A DNA stretch of 64,000 bases from Olleya aquimaris (GCF_003259525.1 NZ_QLLO01000002.1:310001-374000), one strand, 5' to 3'; shown: positions 1 to 8,650, numbered from the stretch's first letter. The notes: a model not told the origin generated them from the sequence alone. Made by a program: numbers and translations.

Positions 1-2178
1 CCCATAGTATCAGCAACTGTACAAGGATTTAAAGATGTAGCAATAACAGATGTAAATGGGTACTTTAAAATTAAAATAAGTAAGCCTTCAGAGTTAATTA
101 CCATTAGGTATTTAGGCTACAAAACAATTAATAGAGTTTACAATCAGTTTTTAACTTCAGAATGTGGTTCGGTTTTTATGCTACCAGATTTTCAATTTTT
201 ATCTGAAGTTTTAATTTCTAATTATATAACTGCAGGAATTAATAAATTTAATGATGGATCTTTTAAAGTAGATTTTAAAAATTTTGACATTCTTCCTGGA
301 CTTATAGAAAATGATGTGTTACAAGCTGTTCAGTCTTTCCCAGGTATTCAAAGCATTGATGAAACCGTCTCTAATTTAAATATTAGAGGAGGAGCACATG
401 ACCAGAATTTAATTTTATGGGATAATATTAAAATGTATCAATCAGGACATTTTTTTGGTTTAATCTCTATGTTTAATCCACAAATTACACAGCAAGTTTC
501 AATACTTAAAAATGGAAGTGATGTTAGCTATACAGATGGTGTTTCTGGTACTATAAGTATGCAAACAGACAAAAACATTAATAATGTGTTTAAAGCAAAT
601 GTGGGTGTTAATTTAACAGATGTAAACTTATTTGTAGACTTGCCTACCGGTAAAATGGGATCGTTACAAGTTGCAGGAAGAAAATCGGTTAGTGAGGTAT
701 TAAATACACCAACCTACAATAATTATTTTGAAAGAATTTCTCAGAATACCGAAGTAGATAACAATGTAGATAATACCATCAATTCGGACAAAACATTTGA
801 TTTTTATGATGCTTCTTTACGTTGGTTATATAAAATAAGTGAAAACGATGAAATTAGACTAAATTTTATAACAGTCTCTAATCAATTGCAATTTGATGAA
901 ACCGCAGAAATTAACAATACTCAGCAATCTAGGACAAGTCAACTAAATCAAAATAGTATTGCTGGAGGGTTATATTATAAACGCACTTGGAGCACCAAAG
1001 TTAAATCTACTTTTGAAGTTTACGAAACAGATTATAAATTAAAATCTGTAAACGCTAATGTATTAGAGTCTCAACGCTTTTTACAAGAAAATATAGTGTC
1101 CGAAACTAGCTTAAAACTACAAACACAATATAGTTTAAATAATACTATGAAGTTATCTGGAGGCTATCATTTTGTTGAAACTGAAATCACTAATCTAGAT
1201 GATGTTGATACACCAGTTTTTAGAATTTTAATATCAGAAGTTCTTAGGACACATGGTGCTTTTGCACAAGTAAATTATTCAACTTTAAATAAAAATACAA
1301 CCCTAGTTTTGGGTGTTAGATATAATTATTTAGATAAATTTAAAAAGCAAATTTGGGAGCCTAGATTTAATTTTAGTCAACGCTTTTTAGATTATTTTAC
1401 TGTTGAAATTTTAGGCGAGTTTAAACATCAAAACACTTCGCAAATCATAAATTTTCAAAATGATTTTTTAGGTATAGAAAAACGCAGGTGGCAATTATCA
1501 AATAATATGGATATTCCTGTTATAACAAGTCAGCAACTATCTTTAGGTGTTAATTATAGTAAAAATGAATGGCTAGTAAGTGTCGATGGATATTACAAAA
1601 ACGTAGACGGAATCACAGCACAAAGCCAAGGATTTCAAAATCAATACGAATTTGTAAAGTCTAAAGGAAGCTACAGTGTTACAGGATTGGATCTACTTTT
1701 AAGAAAACAATTTAGTCATTTCAATACTTGGCTTAGTTATTCATTAATGAATAATCTGTATGAATTTAAAGATTTGGAAGATGGTACTTTTCCTAGTAAT
1801 TTTAATATTACACATGCAGCAAACTTTGGGTTGTCCTACTCTAATAACAACTTTAAATCTTCAATAGGTGCAAATTGGCATACAGGAAAACCCATAACAA
1901 TTCCCGAAGGTATTAATCCAAATAGTGAGCAATCTATAATTTTTGGAGAGACTAACGCTGAAAAACTTGAAGATTATATTAGAGTAGATGCTTCGGTTCA
2001 ATACGATTTTAAGATTTCTAATAAGGTTAAAGCTAAAGCAGGAGTATCTATTTGGAATATATTAAATAAAGAAAACCAAGTCAATACGTTTTATAGAATT
2101 AAGAATAATGAAATAAACCAATCCGTTCAACAATCGCTAGGGATAACACCTAATGCAACTATTAGACTATATTTCTAA
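1..2178 (+). CDS. TonB-dependent receptor, 5' end cut by window edge
   Basis: The frame is open from base 1, so the gene begins upstream; 725 residues are visible. The first ~50 residues (ending in a typical RYLGYKT motif) are the tail of a carboxypeptidase-regulatory-like domain, common at the N-terminus of Bacteroidota TonB receptors. A plug domain follows (LPGLIENDVLQAVQSFPGIQ, then NLNIRGGAHDQNLILWD), then a long beta-barrel rich in aromatic and Asn/Gln residues, ending in an aromatic C-terminus (TIRLYF), as expected for an outer-membrane barrel recognised by BAM. The substrate cannot be told; no SusD partner lies downstream, which argues against a glycan SusCD pair, and FecA-like or peptide/metal uptake are open. 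The gene ends at a strong bidirectional terminator. Confidence 0.88.
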   Translation, partial: PIVSATVQGFKDVAITDVNGYFKIKISKPSELITIRYLGYKTINRVYNQFLTSECGSVFMLPDFQFLSEVLISNYITAGINKFNDGSFKVDFKNFDILPGLIENDVLQAVQSFPGIQSIDETVSNLNIRGGAHDQNLILWDNIKMYQSGHFFGLISMFNPQITQQVSILKNGSDVSYTDGVSGTISMQTDKNINNVFKANVGVNLTDVNLFVDLPTGKMGSLQVAGRKSVSEVLNTPTYNNYFERISQNTEVDNNVDNTINSDKTFDFYDASLRWLYKISENDEIRLNFITVSNQLQFDETAEINNTQQSRTSQLNQNSIAGGLYYKRTWSTKVKSTFEVYETDYKLKSVNANVLESQRFLQENIVSETSLKLQTQYSLNNTMKLSGGYHFVETEITNLDDVDTPVFRILISEVLRTHGAFAQVNYSTLNKNTTLVLGVRYNYLDKFKKQIWEPRFNFSQRFLDYFTVEILGEFKHQNTSQIINFQNDFLGIEKRRWQLSNNMDIPVITSQQLSLGVNYSKNEWLVSVDGYYKNVDGITAQSQGFQNQYEFVKSKGSYSVTGLDLLLRKQFSHFNTWLSYSLMNNLYEFKDLEDGTFPSNFNITHAANFGLSYSNNNFKSSIGANWHTGKPITIPEGINPNSEQSIIFGETNAEKLEDYIRVDASVQYDFKISNKVKAKAGVSIWNILNKENQVNTFYRIKNNEINQSVQQSLGITPNATIRLYF

Positions 2179-2200
2179 GAAAGTAATTATACCTATAAAA

Positions 2201-2232
2201 AAAAACGGTTTAGAAAAATCTAAACCGTTTTT
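2201..2232. terminator. Bidirectional terminator between TonB receptor and tRNA-Met
   Basis: Perfect inverted repeat with 14-base arms (AAAAACGGTTTAGA and TCTAAACCGTTTTT) and an AAAA loop. A-tract and T-tract flanks allow it to end transcripts from both the receptor (plus) and the tRNA gene (minus, 3' end 7 bases away). Confidence 0.85.
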
Positions 2233-2238
2233 AATTTG

Positions 2239-2312
2239 TAGCGAGAACGAGATTTGAACTCGTGACCTCCGGGTTATGAATCCGACGCTCTAACCAACTG
2301 AGCTACCTCGCC
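2239..2312 (-). tRNA. tRNA-Met (CAU anticodon, elongator type)
   Basis: On the minus strand the 74-base sequence folds as a full cloverleaf: acceptor GGCGAGG pairing with UCUCGCU (G-U at the first pair), D-arm GCUC...GAGC, anticodon loop UUCAUAA with CAU, T-arm ACGAG-UUCAAAU-CUCGU, discriminator A. The 3' CCA is not encoded. The first pair is G-U rather than the C-A mismatch of initiator tRNA, so this is an elongator Met tRNA; a CAU-type tRNA-Ile2 (lysidine modified) cannot be fully excluded. The anticodon stem has one A-C mismatch next to the loop. Confidence 0.95.
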
Positions 2313-2327
2313 ATAATTTTGAGAGTG

Positions 2328-2357
2328 CAAATATAAAAACATATTTATTGCATACAA
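2328..2357 (-). promoter_or_regulatory. Promoter of tRNA-Met, Bacteroidota type
   Basis: Read on the minus strand: TTG (2357-2355), 19 bases, TATATTTG (2335-2328), an exact match to the TTG/TAnnTTTG consensus of Bacteroidota housekeeping sigma. The -7 box ends 16 bases before the first tRNA base. The spacing equals that of the HU promoter at 4744-4773. Confidence 0.8.
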
Positions 2358-2454
2358 ACATAAATGTGAATTTAAATTTTTATTTAAAAGTATTTCTAAA
2401 CTTATTAATTAATGTATATATTGGACATCAATAAAAACACAAGACTACAATTAC

Positions 2455-2841
2455 ATGGAAGATAAAATTAAGTACGAGATGGAGTTTGTTATACATGCAT
2501 CACCATCATTACTATATCAATATATATCAACACCATCTGGACTGTCAGAATGGTTTGCAGATAATGTAAACTCTAGAGGAGAGGTATTTAAATTTATTTG
2601 GGATGGATCAGAAGAGCAAGCCAAATTAATTACAAAAAAATCTGGTGAACGTGTAAAATTTAAGTGGTTAGTGGATGAAGATGACCCTTACTATTTTGAA
2701 ATTAGAATTCAAGTAGACGAAATTACTAAAGATGTATCTGTAATGATAACCGATTTTGCGGAAGAAGATGAAGTAGATGAAGCTAAAATGCTTTGGACCA
2801 ACCAGATATCAGATTTAAAACAAGTCTTAGGTTCGGCTTAA
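2455..2841 (+). CDS. START-like domain protein (SRPBCC fold)
   Basis: A 128-residue soluble protein resembling the flavobacterial START-like family (related to AHSA1/SRPBCC helix-grip folds). Signs are the N-terminal EFVIHASPSLLYQYISTPSGLSEWFAD, the acidic-aromatic middle (FKFIWDGSEEQAKL, FKWLVDEDDPYYFEI) and a C-terminal long helix (AKMLWTNQISDLKQVLG). The family binds hydrophobic ligands or Hsp90-like partners in other lineages; the ligand here is unknown. It stands alone: its stop is followed by a hairpin plus T-run at 2867-2893, and tRNA-Met upstream points away. Confidence 0.75.
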   Translation: MEDKIKYEMEFVIHASPSLLYQYISTPSGLSEWFADNVNSRGEVFKFIWDGSEEQAKLITKKSGERVKFKWLVDEDDPYYFEIRIQVDEITKDVSVMITDFAEEDEVDEAKMLWTNQISDLKQVLGSA

Positions 2842-2859
2842 AAATACACTCAATTAAAG

Positions 2860-2867
2860 TATATTTG
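2860..2867 (+). promoter_or_regulatory. -7 promoter box of the class IV aminotransferase gene
   Basis: TATATTTG matches the TAnnTTTG consensus and lies 26 bases before the ATG at 2894. No TTG is seen at the usual -33 distance. Its last G is also the first base of the downstream hairpin. Confidence 0.45.
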
Positions 2868-2893
2868 TCCTATTGAAAAATAGGACTTTTTTT
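2867..2893 (+). terminator. Hairpin with T-run between promoter and start codon
   Basis: GTCCTATT / AATAGGAC, an 8-bp perfect stem with GAAA tetraloop, directly followed by seven T and the ATG at 2894. It is probably the terminator of the START-like gene, but its position between the -7 box and the start codon of the next gene means it may also act on the aminotransferase leader. Confidence 0.6.
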
Positions 2894-3736
2894 ATGCTAA
2901 ATTTTAACGGAATACTTCAAGAAAACACAACAATATTGTCTAATAATAATCGTGGATATGCCTATGGTGACGCACTATTTGAGACTATTAAAGCAGTACA
3001 TGGTAAATTATTGTTTTTTGAAGATCATTATTTTAGACTGATGGCATCTATGCGTATTATGCGTATGGAAATACCTATGACGTTTACTATGGAGTATTTT
3101 GAAGAAGAAATTAAAAAGACTTTAGAAGCTAATAATTTATTGACAGATTCAGCACGTGTAAAAATTCAAATAGATCGAGTAGCAGGTGGTTTATATTTAC
3201 CAGAATCTAATGATGTTAATTTTATAATTAGCGCAAAAAAAATAGATGCTGATTTTTATCTTCTAAATGAAGAAAAATATGAAGTAGATTTATACAAAGA
3301 TCATTATTTGTCACCAAGTTTGTTGTCAACTCTAAAGACAAACAATAAAGCTATTAACGTTATTGGTAGCGTATATGCAAAAGAAAATAAGTTAGACAAC
3401 TGTCTGTTACTAAATACTAATAAAAGTGTAGTAGAAGCTCTTAATGGAAACGTGTTTTTGGTTAAAGGTCAAGTGATTAAAACACCACCTTTGTCTGAAG
3501 GTTGTTTAAAAGGCATTTTGCGACAACAATTAATAGATATTATTAATTTAATTCCAGAATATAGTCTTGAAGAATCTCCAATATCTCCGTTTGAATTACA
3601 AAAAGCTAACGAATTATTTATAACTAATGTTATACAAGGTATTCAACCTATAACTAAATACAGGAAAAAACAATTTAAAAACGATGTTGCAAAATTGTTA
3701 TTGCAAAAATTAAATGTAAAGGTAAGGTTAGGCTAG
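2894..3736 (+). CDS. Class IV aminotransferase (aminodeoxychorismate lyase / branched-chain aminotransferase family)
   Basis: A 280-residue PLP enzyme of fold type IV. NRGYAYGDALFETIKAVHGKLLFFEDHYFRL is the family N-terminus; LLSTLKTNNKA carries the probable PLP lysine; VVEALNGNVFLV and a later TPPLSEGCLKGI are conserved cofactor-binding regions. Sequence alone does not separate aminodeoxychorismate lyase (PabC, folate) from branched-chain or D-amino-acid aminotransferases, though the LKTNNK lysine region looks PabC-like. An in-frame TTG at 2873 would add seven residues, but it lies inside the hairpin and close to the -7 box, so the ATG at 2894 is preferred. The stop codon shares the palindrome CTAG with the convergent YqgE gene (3733-3736). 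Confidence 0.8.
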   Translation: MLNFNGILQENTTILSNNNRGYAYGDALFETIKAVHGKLLFFEDHYFRLMASMRIMRMEIPMTFTMEYFEEEIKKTLEANNLLTDSARVKIQIDRVAGGLYLPESNDVNFIISAKKIDADFYLLNEEKYEVDLYKDHYLSPSLLSTLKTNNKAINVIGSVYAKENKLDNCLLLNTNKSVVEALNGNVFLVKGQVIKTPPLSEGCLKGILRQQLIDIINLIPEYSLEESPISPFELQKANELFITNVIQGIQPITKYRKKQFKNDVAKLLLQKLNVKVRLG

Positions 3737-4293
3737 TTATAGCTTGGGTTTTCTGGTGCATTAGACCAAATAGAATAGTCACCACCAAGTTCTACCATTT
3801 TTTCTTTCCAAAAAGATTCGTAGTTTTTTTCTATAATGTCTTTTTTGTAGTTGTTTTTGGTTACAACCCATGCATTGGACTTTAATTCTTCGTCCAATTG
3901 GTTGCTTTCCCAACCAGAATACCCTAAAAAGAATTTTATGTCGTTTGCAGTTAGCTTATTTTCTGCTATCAATTCTGCAACTACAGTAAAATCACCACCC
4001 CAAAATATTCCTAAAGATATTTCTACACTATTAGGTATTAAATCTGGACGTTTATGTATAAAGTATAAATTATCCTGCTCTACAGGACCTCCATTGTAAA
4101 CTTTAAATGAGGCGTCTAGTTCTGGTATTAAATCGCTTATAGTATAGTTTAAAGGTTTATTTAAGATAAAACCAATAGCACCCTCTTTATTGTAATCTGT
4201 TAAAAGTACAATAGATCTATTAAAAGACATATCACCAATAATAGAAGGTTCTGCTATTAATAAATCACCTTTTTTTGGTTTAGCTGTAGTCAT
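3733..4293 (-). CDS. YqgE/AlgH family protein (UPF0301)
   Basis: 186 residues, the usual length of the family. Conserved features are the N-terminal KGDLLIAEPSIIGD, SIVLL, GAIGFILNKPL, the YNGGPV motif and the late GYSGWESNQLDEEL. The family is cytoplasmic and its biochemical role is unsettled; in pseudomonads AlgH influences alginate expression, which has no bearing shown here. It is convergent with, and overlaps by four bases, the aminotransferase gene. It shares a bidirectional terminator region with HU upstream (4367-4393), so it is probably transcribed alone. Confidence 0.88.
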   Translation of the reverse strand: MTTAKPKKGDLLIAEPSIIGDMSFNRSIVLLTDYNKEGAIGFILNKPLNYTISDLIPELDASFKVYNGGPVEQDNLYFIHKRPDLIPNSVEISLGIFWGGDFTVVAELIAENKLTANDIKFFLGYSGWESNQLDEELKSNAWVVTKNNYKKDIIEKNYESFWKEKMVELGGDYSIWSNAPENPSYN

Positions 4294-4366
4294 TTTAAAA
4301 GGATTTGTTATCTAAATGTAGCATATAATTATTGAATAAACAATAATTAGTACGATATATAACAAA

Positions 4367-4393
4367 AAAAAGCCTTCAAAATGAAGGCTTTTT
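4367..4393. terminator. Terminator after HU gene
   Basis: AAAAAGCCTTCA / TGAAGGCTTTTT, a 12-bp perfect stem with an AAA loop. It lies 20 bases beyond the HU stop on the minus strand; A and T tracts on both sides make it potentially bidirectional. Confidence 0.85.
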
Positions 4394-4412
4394 AAGTTAT
4401 TTTAAACAAAAA

Positions 4413-4685
4413 CTAGTTTACAGCATTTGCTAAATCAGATCCAGCTTTAAACTTAACAACGTTTTTAGCTTTGATTTTAATAGTTTTTCCAGTTTGTGGG
4501 TTTCTTCCGTCTCTTGCAGCTCTTTTAGATACTGACCAAGAACCAAATCCTACTAAAGAAACTCTATCACCTTTTTGTAAAGCTCCTTCAATTTCGATTA
4601 ACGCACACTCTAAAGCTTTCTTTGAAGCTGCTTTAGTAATTCCTGCGTGTTCTGCCATAGCATCGATTAAATCTGTTTTGTTCAT
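4413..4685 (-). CDS. HU-family DNA-binding protein
   Basis: 90 residues, the standard HU length. MNKTDLIDAMAEHAGITKAASKKALE is the helical dimerisation part, VSLVGFGSWSVSKRAARDGRNPQTGK contains the conserved GFG turn and the DNA-intercalating arm with RNPQTG, and the tail VVKFKAGSDLANAVN is typical. It acts as a nucleoid-associated dimer that bends DNA. It is a single-gene unit with its own strong promoter (4744-4773) and terminator (4367-4393). HU and IHF subunits are hard to separate by eye; the RNPQTG arm and lack of extensions favour HU. Confidence 0.95.
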   Translation of the reverse strand: MNKTDLIDAMAEHAGITKAASKKALECALIEIEGALQKGDRVSLVGFGSWSVSKRAARDGRNPQTGKTIKIKAKNVVKFKAGSDLANAVN

Positions 4686-4743
4686 AATTTTAATTTTAAT
4701 TATTAATAAATAAGTTGATTAACAGTTTTTGTTAAATCCTTTA

Positions 4744-4773
4744 CAAATTTATACGGATTATGCTACTATGCAA
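4744..4773 (-). promoter_or_regulatory. Promoter of HU gene, Bacteroidota type
   Basis: On the minus strand: TTG (4773-4771), 19 bases, TAAATTTG (4751-4744). Both boxes and spacing match the Bacteroidota consensus. The leader to the ATG at 4685 is about 50 bases. Confidence 0.75.
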
Positions 4774-4877
4774 GTAATAGCAAGGAAAACCCATAGATTT
4801 GTTGATAACTTGCAACATTTGTTAATAAAGAAGCACATTTTTAACTAATTTATTATAATATCAGTCATACTAAGGGT

Positions 4878-5828
4878 TTAGCGTAGTTTTGCCTCTTTAT
4901 TAAAATTATATCCATTTAAAAGCGATTTTGCATCCATAGTTCGTTTTCCTGGAAGCTTAAGTTCTAATATTTTTATAAATCCCTCTTTTACAGCAACTTT
5001 AAGTGTTGTTTTATCACTTATAATAGTTCCAATTTCCAAATTGTGGGTTTCAATGTCTTTCTCAGCTTTATAAATTTTAATGTCTAAAATCTCATTATTG
5101 TTGTGTAATTCGCACCAAGCTGCAGGATATGGGCTTAATCCTCTTATTTTGTTATATATATTATCAATAGTATCTGTAAAATCAATTTTGCAATTGTCCT
5201 TATTTAATTTGTATGCAGTTTTAGAGATAGCATCTTCTGGTTGAGGTGTCGTTTTTATGTTTCCTTTTTCAATCAGTTTTATAGTGTCTATTACTAAGTG
5301 GCTTCCTATATCCATAAGTTTGTCATGTAAGCTTCCAGCATTTTCGGTTGGATCAATCTCTATTGCTTGTTGTAATAGCATTGCGCCAGTATCAATTTTT
5401 TCGTCAATAAAAAAAGTAGATACTCCTGTTTTGGTTTCACCGTTTATAATTGCCCAATTAATTGGTGCTGCACCACGATAGTTTGGTAATAAAGATGCAT
5501 GTAAATTAAAAGTTCCGTGTTTAGGCATGTCCCAAACTACTTTTGGCAGCATCCTAAAAGCTACAATTATTTGAAGATTAGCTTGTAAAGCTTTTAATTC
5601 TTTTAAAAAATCCTCATTTTTTAAATTGGTAGGTTGTAGTATGTTTAAGCCTTTGTCCTTAGCAAAAACTTTTACAGCAGATTCGTGCAGTTTGCGTCCA
5701 CGTCCTGCTGGTTTGTCTGGTGCTGTAATTACACCAACAACATTATAATTATGTTCTAAAATGGTTTTTAAGGTCGCGACAGCAAAATCTGGCGTTCCCA
5801 TAAATACAATTCTTAGGTCTTTATTCAT
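4878..5828 (-). CDS. fmt: Methionyl-tRNA formyltransferase
   Basis: 316 residues, full length. The enzyme formylates the Met on initiator tRNA using 10-formyltetrahydrofolate. RIVFMGTPDFAVATL is the start of the catalytic Rossmann-like domain, ITAPDKPAGRGRKL is the tRNA-contacting loop typical of Fmt, and NLHASLLPNYRGAAPINWAI carries the conserved Asn-His and SLLP signature. The C-terminal OB-like domain follows (LSPYPAAWCEL, later LELKLPGKRTMDAKSLLNG). It is the last gene of a minus operon, overlapping recQ by four bases (ATGA-type junction). No def gene is adjacent. Confidence 0.95.
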   Translation of the reverse strand: MNKDLRIVFMGTPDFAVATLKTILEHNYNVVGVITAPDKPAGRGRKLHESAVKVFAKDKGLNILQPTNLKNEDFLKELKALQANLQIIVAFRMLPKVVWDMPKHGTFNLHASLLPNYRGAAPINWAIINGETKTGVSTFFIDEKIDTGAMLLQQAIEIDPTENAGSLHDKLMDIGSHLVIDTIKLIEKGNIKTTPQPEDAISKTAYKLNKDNCKIDFTDTIDNIYNKIRGLSPYPAAWCELHNNNEILDIKIYKAEKDIETHNLEIGTIISDKTTLKVAVKEGFIKILELKLPGKRTMDAKSLLNGYNFNKEAKLR

Positions 5829-7726
5829 ATGTGTTTTAATTTGTAACGGTTTGTTTTGGTGACTTCAATTATATCTTCTTCTAACAACATTTTTAAAGTG
5901 TTGTTTATAGAATCTTCATTATAAGGTAACAATTTATATAATTCTTTAGATGATTTGTCGCCAGTTTCTAAAGTTTTAATAATGTTGTTTTTTACTGCTT
6001 TGGTATTAATTTTTTGTTTCGCTTTCGCTGAAATACATACAGAACAGATTCCGCAGTCATTTATATCTTTTTCACCAAAGTATGTTAGTAATTGCACACT
6101 TTTACAGGTGTCGTTATTATTAACGTATTCTAGTACTGCTTTAATTTGATTTTGCTTTAAGGTATTTTGTTGTTCTATAGTACCTGCAATTCTGTTGATA
6201 GTTTTATCGTCTTCTCTTGGTTGAATAAAGGTAACTTGAGCGTCTGTTTTATTAATTTTTAATTCTATAATAGTATCTTTTTCCAATTGTTCTAGTACCT
6301 TGATTAATTTATCTTCTTGCATTCCGGTTTTATCAGAAATTAAACTACTATTAATTTTTGTACTATGCTCAAAAATACCACCATAAGTCCTTAAAATAGA
6401 TTTGATTACTATTTCAAAACTTTTATGAGATTCTAAATAGTTAAAAAGTTGACCACTAGAAACTATAAACTGGACTTCTATACGTTTATTAAACTGTTTA
6501 CTTAAAGTTATTATACTAGATTTATCTAAAATCTGAAGCACATTAAAGGTGGTCACCGTATTAAACTTATAGGTTTTGCAAAAATCGTTAAAATTAAAAT
6601 CAAAAGTCTGGTAAACACCTTCACCATAAGAGATTTGAAAATAATTTGATAATTTTCTATACACAGTTTTTACAAAGTCTACAGTAGGTAAAACGTTTAA
6701 AAACTGGTTATTTAAAACAGTATCATCATTTTTACTTTTCAAGATTACTGCATATGCTTTAGCTTGATTACGTCCAGCACGTCCAGCTTCTTGAAAATAA
6801 CTCTCTATACTATCTGGTAAATTAATATGTATCACTGTTTTTACATCAGACTTATCAATACCCATTCCAAAAGCATTAGTAGCAACAATCACTTGTTTTT
6901 TGTTATGCATCCAATCCTGTAAATGTTGATCTTTAACAGTGTTATTTAATCCACCATGGTAATAAGTGCTACTAATATTTTTTTGTTCTAAATATTGACT
7001 TATTTCAAGGGTTAATCTTCGGTTTCTAACATAAATTATGGAAGATTGAGGGTTTTTATTAAGAATTGCTTCTAGCCTAAAATATTTATCCTCTTCTTCA
7101 AAAACCATATATGCAATATTGGGTCTGTAAAAAGATTGTTTAAATACTTTTGGAGCTATAAAATCTAGTTCTGTAATAATGTCCTCAATGACTTGTGGTG
7201 TTGCACTTGCAGTTAATGCAATAACGTTTACTGTTGGATGTAATTGACGTAAAATAGAAATGTTTTTATAAGACGGTCTAAAATCATTTCCCCATTGACT
7301 GATGCAATGGGCTTCATCAACAGCAATAAGGTTAACGTTCATTTGTTTAATTCTGTCCTGAACCAATTCTTGTTGCAAACGCTCTGGAGATAAGTATAAA
7401 AACTTATAATTACCATAGATACAATTATCCAACAAGGTGTCTATTTCAGAATTTGAAATTCCGCTAGTAAGCGCAATTGCTTTAATACCTTTATTCTGAA
7501 GTGCATTAACTTGATCTTTCATTAATGCGACTAAGGGAGAAATAACAATGCAAATTCCTTCTTTAGCCAACGCAGGAATTTGAAAACAGACACTTTTTCC
7601 ACCACCAGTTGGTAATAAAGCAAAGGTGTCTTCACCTTTTATTGCAGCATTAATTATATCTTCTTGTAAAGGTCTAAAAGAGGTGTAAGTCCAATAACGT
7701 TCTAATATGTTTATTGGATGCGCCAT
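5825..7726 (-). CDS. recQ: ATP-dependent DNA helicase, RecQ family
   Basis: 633 residues. LLPTGGGKSVCFQIPAL is Walker A, AVDEAHCISQWGNDFRPSY is the DEAH box plus the RecQ aromatic-rich loop, IALTASATPQV is motif III, and GMGIDKSDVKTVIHINLPDSIESYFQEAGRAGRNQ covers motifs V-VI with arginine finger. A zinc-binding segment (LTYFGEKDINDCGICSVC, with CKS upstream) and a winged-helix region follow. No HRDC domain is evident at the C-terminus, as in the shorter RecQ forms common in Bacteroidota. It unwinds recombination and fork intermediates. The start codon overlaps the upstream stop by one base (TAATG), so it is translationally coupled to the ATPase gene. Confidence 0.93.
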   Translation of the reverse strand: MAHPINILERYWTYTSFRPLQEDIINAAIKGEDTFALLPTGGGKSVCFQIPALAKEGICIVISPLVALMKDQVNALQNKGIKAIALTSGISNSEIDTLLDNCIYGNYKFLYLSPERLQQELVQDRIKQMNVNLIAVDEAHCISQWGNDFRPSYKNISILRQLHPTVNVIALTASATPQVIEDIITELDFIAPKVFKQSFYRPNIAYMVFEEEDKYFRLEAILNKNPQSSIIYVRNRRLTLEISQYLEQKNISSTYYHGGLNNTVKDQHLQDWMHNKKQVIVATNAFGMGIDKSDVKTVIHINLPDSIESYFQEAGRAGRNQAKAYAVILKSKNDDTVLNNQFLNVLPTVDFVKTVYRKLSNYFQISYGEGVYQTFDFNFNDFCKTYKFNTVTTFNVLQILDKSSIITLSKQFNKRIEVQFIVSSGQLFNYLESHKSFEIVIKSILRTYGGIFEHSTKINSSLISDKTGMQEDKLIKVLEQLEKDTIIELKINKTDAQVTFIQPREDDKTINRIAGTIEQQNTLKQNQIKAVLEYVNNNDTCKSVQLLTYFGEKDINDCGICSVCISAKAKQKINTKAVKNNIIKTLETGDKSSKELYKLLPYNEDSINNTLKMLLEEDIIEVTKTNRYKLKHI

Positions 7727-8268
7727 TATAGGGCTTTTACGACGTCTAAAATGTGTTGCGCTCTGGTTTCGATACTACCAAACGGAACGTCTTGTAAATT
7801 GTAATCGTATTTTTTATAGGTATTAAGTAAATGTTGGTGTATTAATTTAGCTTGCTCAAAGCTTTCATAACGCACTACATCACTTTTGTATATTTCTTGC
7901 CAAGGTGCTAAAATAAAGACATAATCATAAGTATTTAACGCACAAGATTCTGTAAAATTTTCAGGATAGTCTTCGTTTACATAATCCATATATGCCACAA
8001 CGTCAGGTATTCCTCTGTCTAAAAACACAAATTCGCTATCACTATGTTGTGCTTCAAAGTACTGTTGTTCTCTACCTTCTAGTAGTAATTTGCTAAACAG
8101 TAATGGGTCGGTTAAAAATAATTGTTCTATCCCTTTTTCTCTAGCTTCAAGGGTTACTTGCCTTGATATTTCTTCGTAGCAAGTGTATCCTCTTTTGGTT
8201 AGTTCGTTAATAATTGCCGATTTACCAGTACTTGGACCTCCTGTAATAACTATTTTTTTTGCTTTCAA
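7726..8268 (-). CDS. P-loop ATPase, NadR/Ttd14-like (AAA_28 type)
   Basis: 180 residues. KKIVITGGPSTGKSAIINELTKRGYTCYEEISRQV shows a P-loop (GGPSTGKS) and the family EE.SR motif; FVFLDRGIPDVVAYM is the conserved LDRG..D motif of the NadR-like AAA_28 ATPases/kinases. The true substrate is unknown. The start is a TTG codon (8268-8266): no in-frame ATG precedes it and the conserved N-terminus begins immediately. It is the first gene of the operon with recQ and fmt, with a one-base overlap to recQ. Confidence 0.8.
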   Translation of the reverse strand: MKAKKIVITGGPSTGKSAIINELTKRGYTCYEEISRQVTLEAREKGIEQLFLTDPLLFSKLLLEGREQQYFEAQHSDSEFVFLDRGIPDVVAYMDYVNEDYPENFTESCALNTYDYVFILAPWQEIYKSDVVRYESFEQAKLIHQHLLNTYKKYDYNLQDVPFGSIETRAQHILDVVKAL

Positions 8269-8331
8269 ATGACATAATTTAAGTGTAAAAATCCGAAATT
8301 AATTCATTAAAAAAAAATCTAAACAATTTGG

Positions 8332-8339
8332 TATATTTG
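8332..8339 (+). promoter_or_regulatory. -7 promoter box upstream of DUF493 gene
   Basis: TATATTTG, exact TAnnTTTG match, 17 bases before the ATG at 8357. No TTG at the expected -33 position. Confidence 0.4.
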
Positions 8340-8356
8340 TTGCTTATAATTTTAGT

Positions 8357-8650
8357 ATGAAAAATACACCTAATCAAGAAGAGTTTTACTCAAAATTAAA
8401 ATCTCAATTACAGGACACAGCGATGTGGCCAAACGAGTATTTATATAAATTTATTGTGATTTCTAGTCATACAAAAATTACTCAAGTAGAAACTATTTTT
8501 GATAATATGGGAGCAGTTATAAAAACAAAAGAATCTAGTAACGGAAAGTATACTAGCGTTTCTGTAAATGTGAGAATGAAAAATCCCGACCATGTTATTG
8601 AAAAGTATTTAGAAGTTACAGAAAAAGTAGAAGGAGTCATTAGCCTTTAG
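8357..8650 (+). CDS. DUF493 family protein (YbeD-like)
   Basis: 97 residues with a ferredoxin-like ACT-type composition: FYSKLKSQLQDTAMWPNEYLYKFIV, then SNGKYTSVSVNVRMKNPDHVIEKYLEVTEKVEGVISL, the family's conserved SxxGKYtSvt and VI..Y..v..v.Gv..L patterns. E. coli YbeD belongs to this fold; a regulatory ligand-binding role has been proposed but not established. It is divergent from the recQ operon and followed by DUF4290 and murA on the same strand. Confidence 0.85.
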   Translation: MKNTPNQEEFYSKLKSQLQDTAMWPNEYLYKFIVISSHTKITQVETIFDNMGAVIKTKESSNGKYTSVSVNVRMKNPDHVIEKYLEVTEKVEGVISL

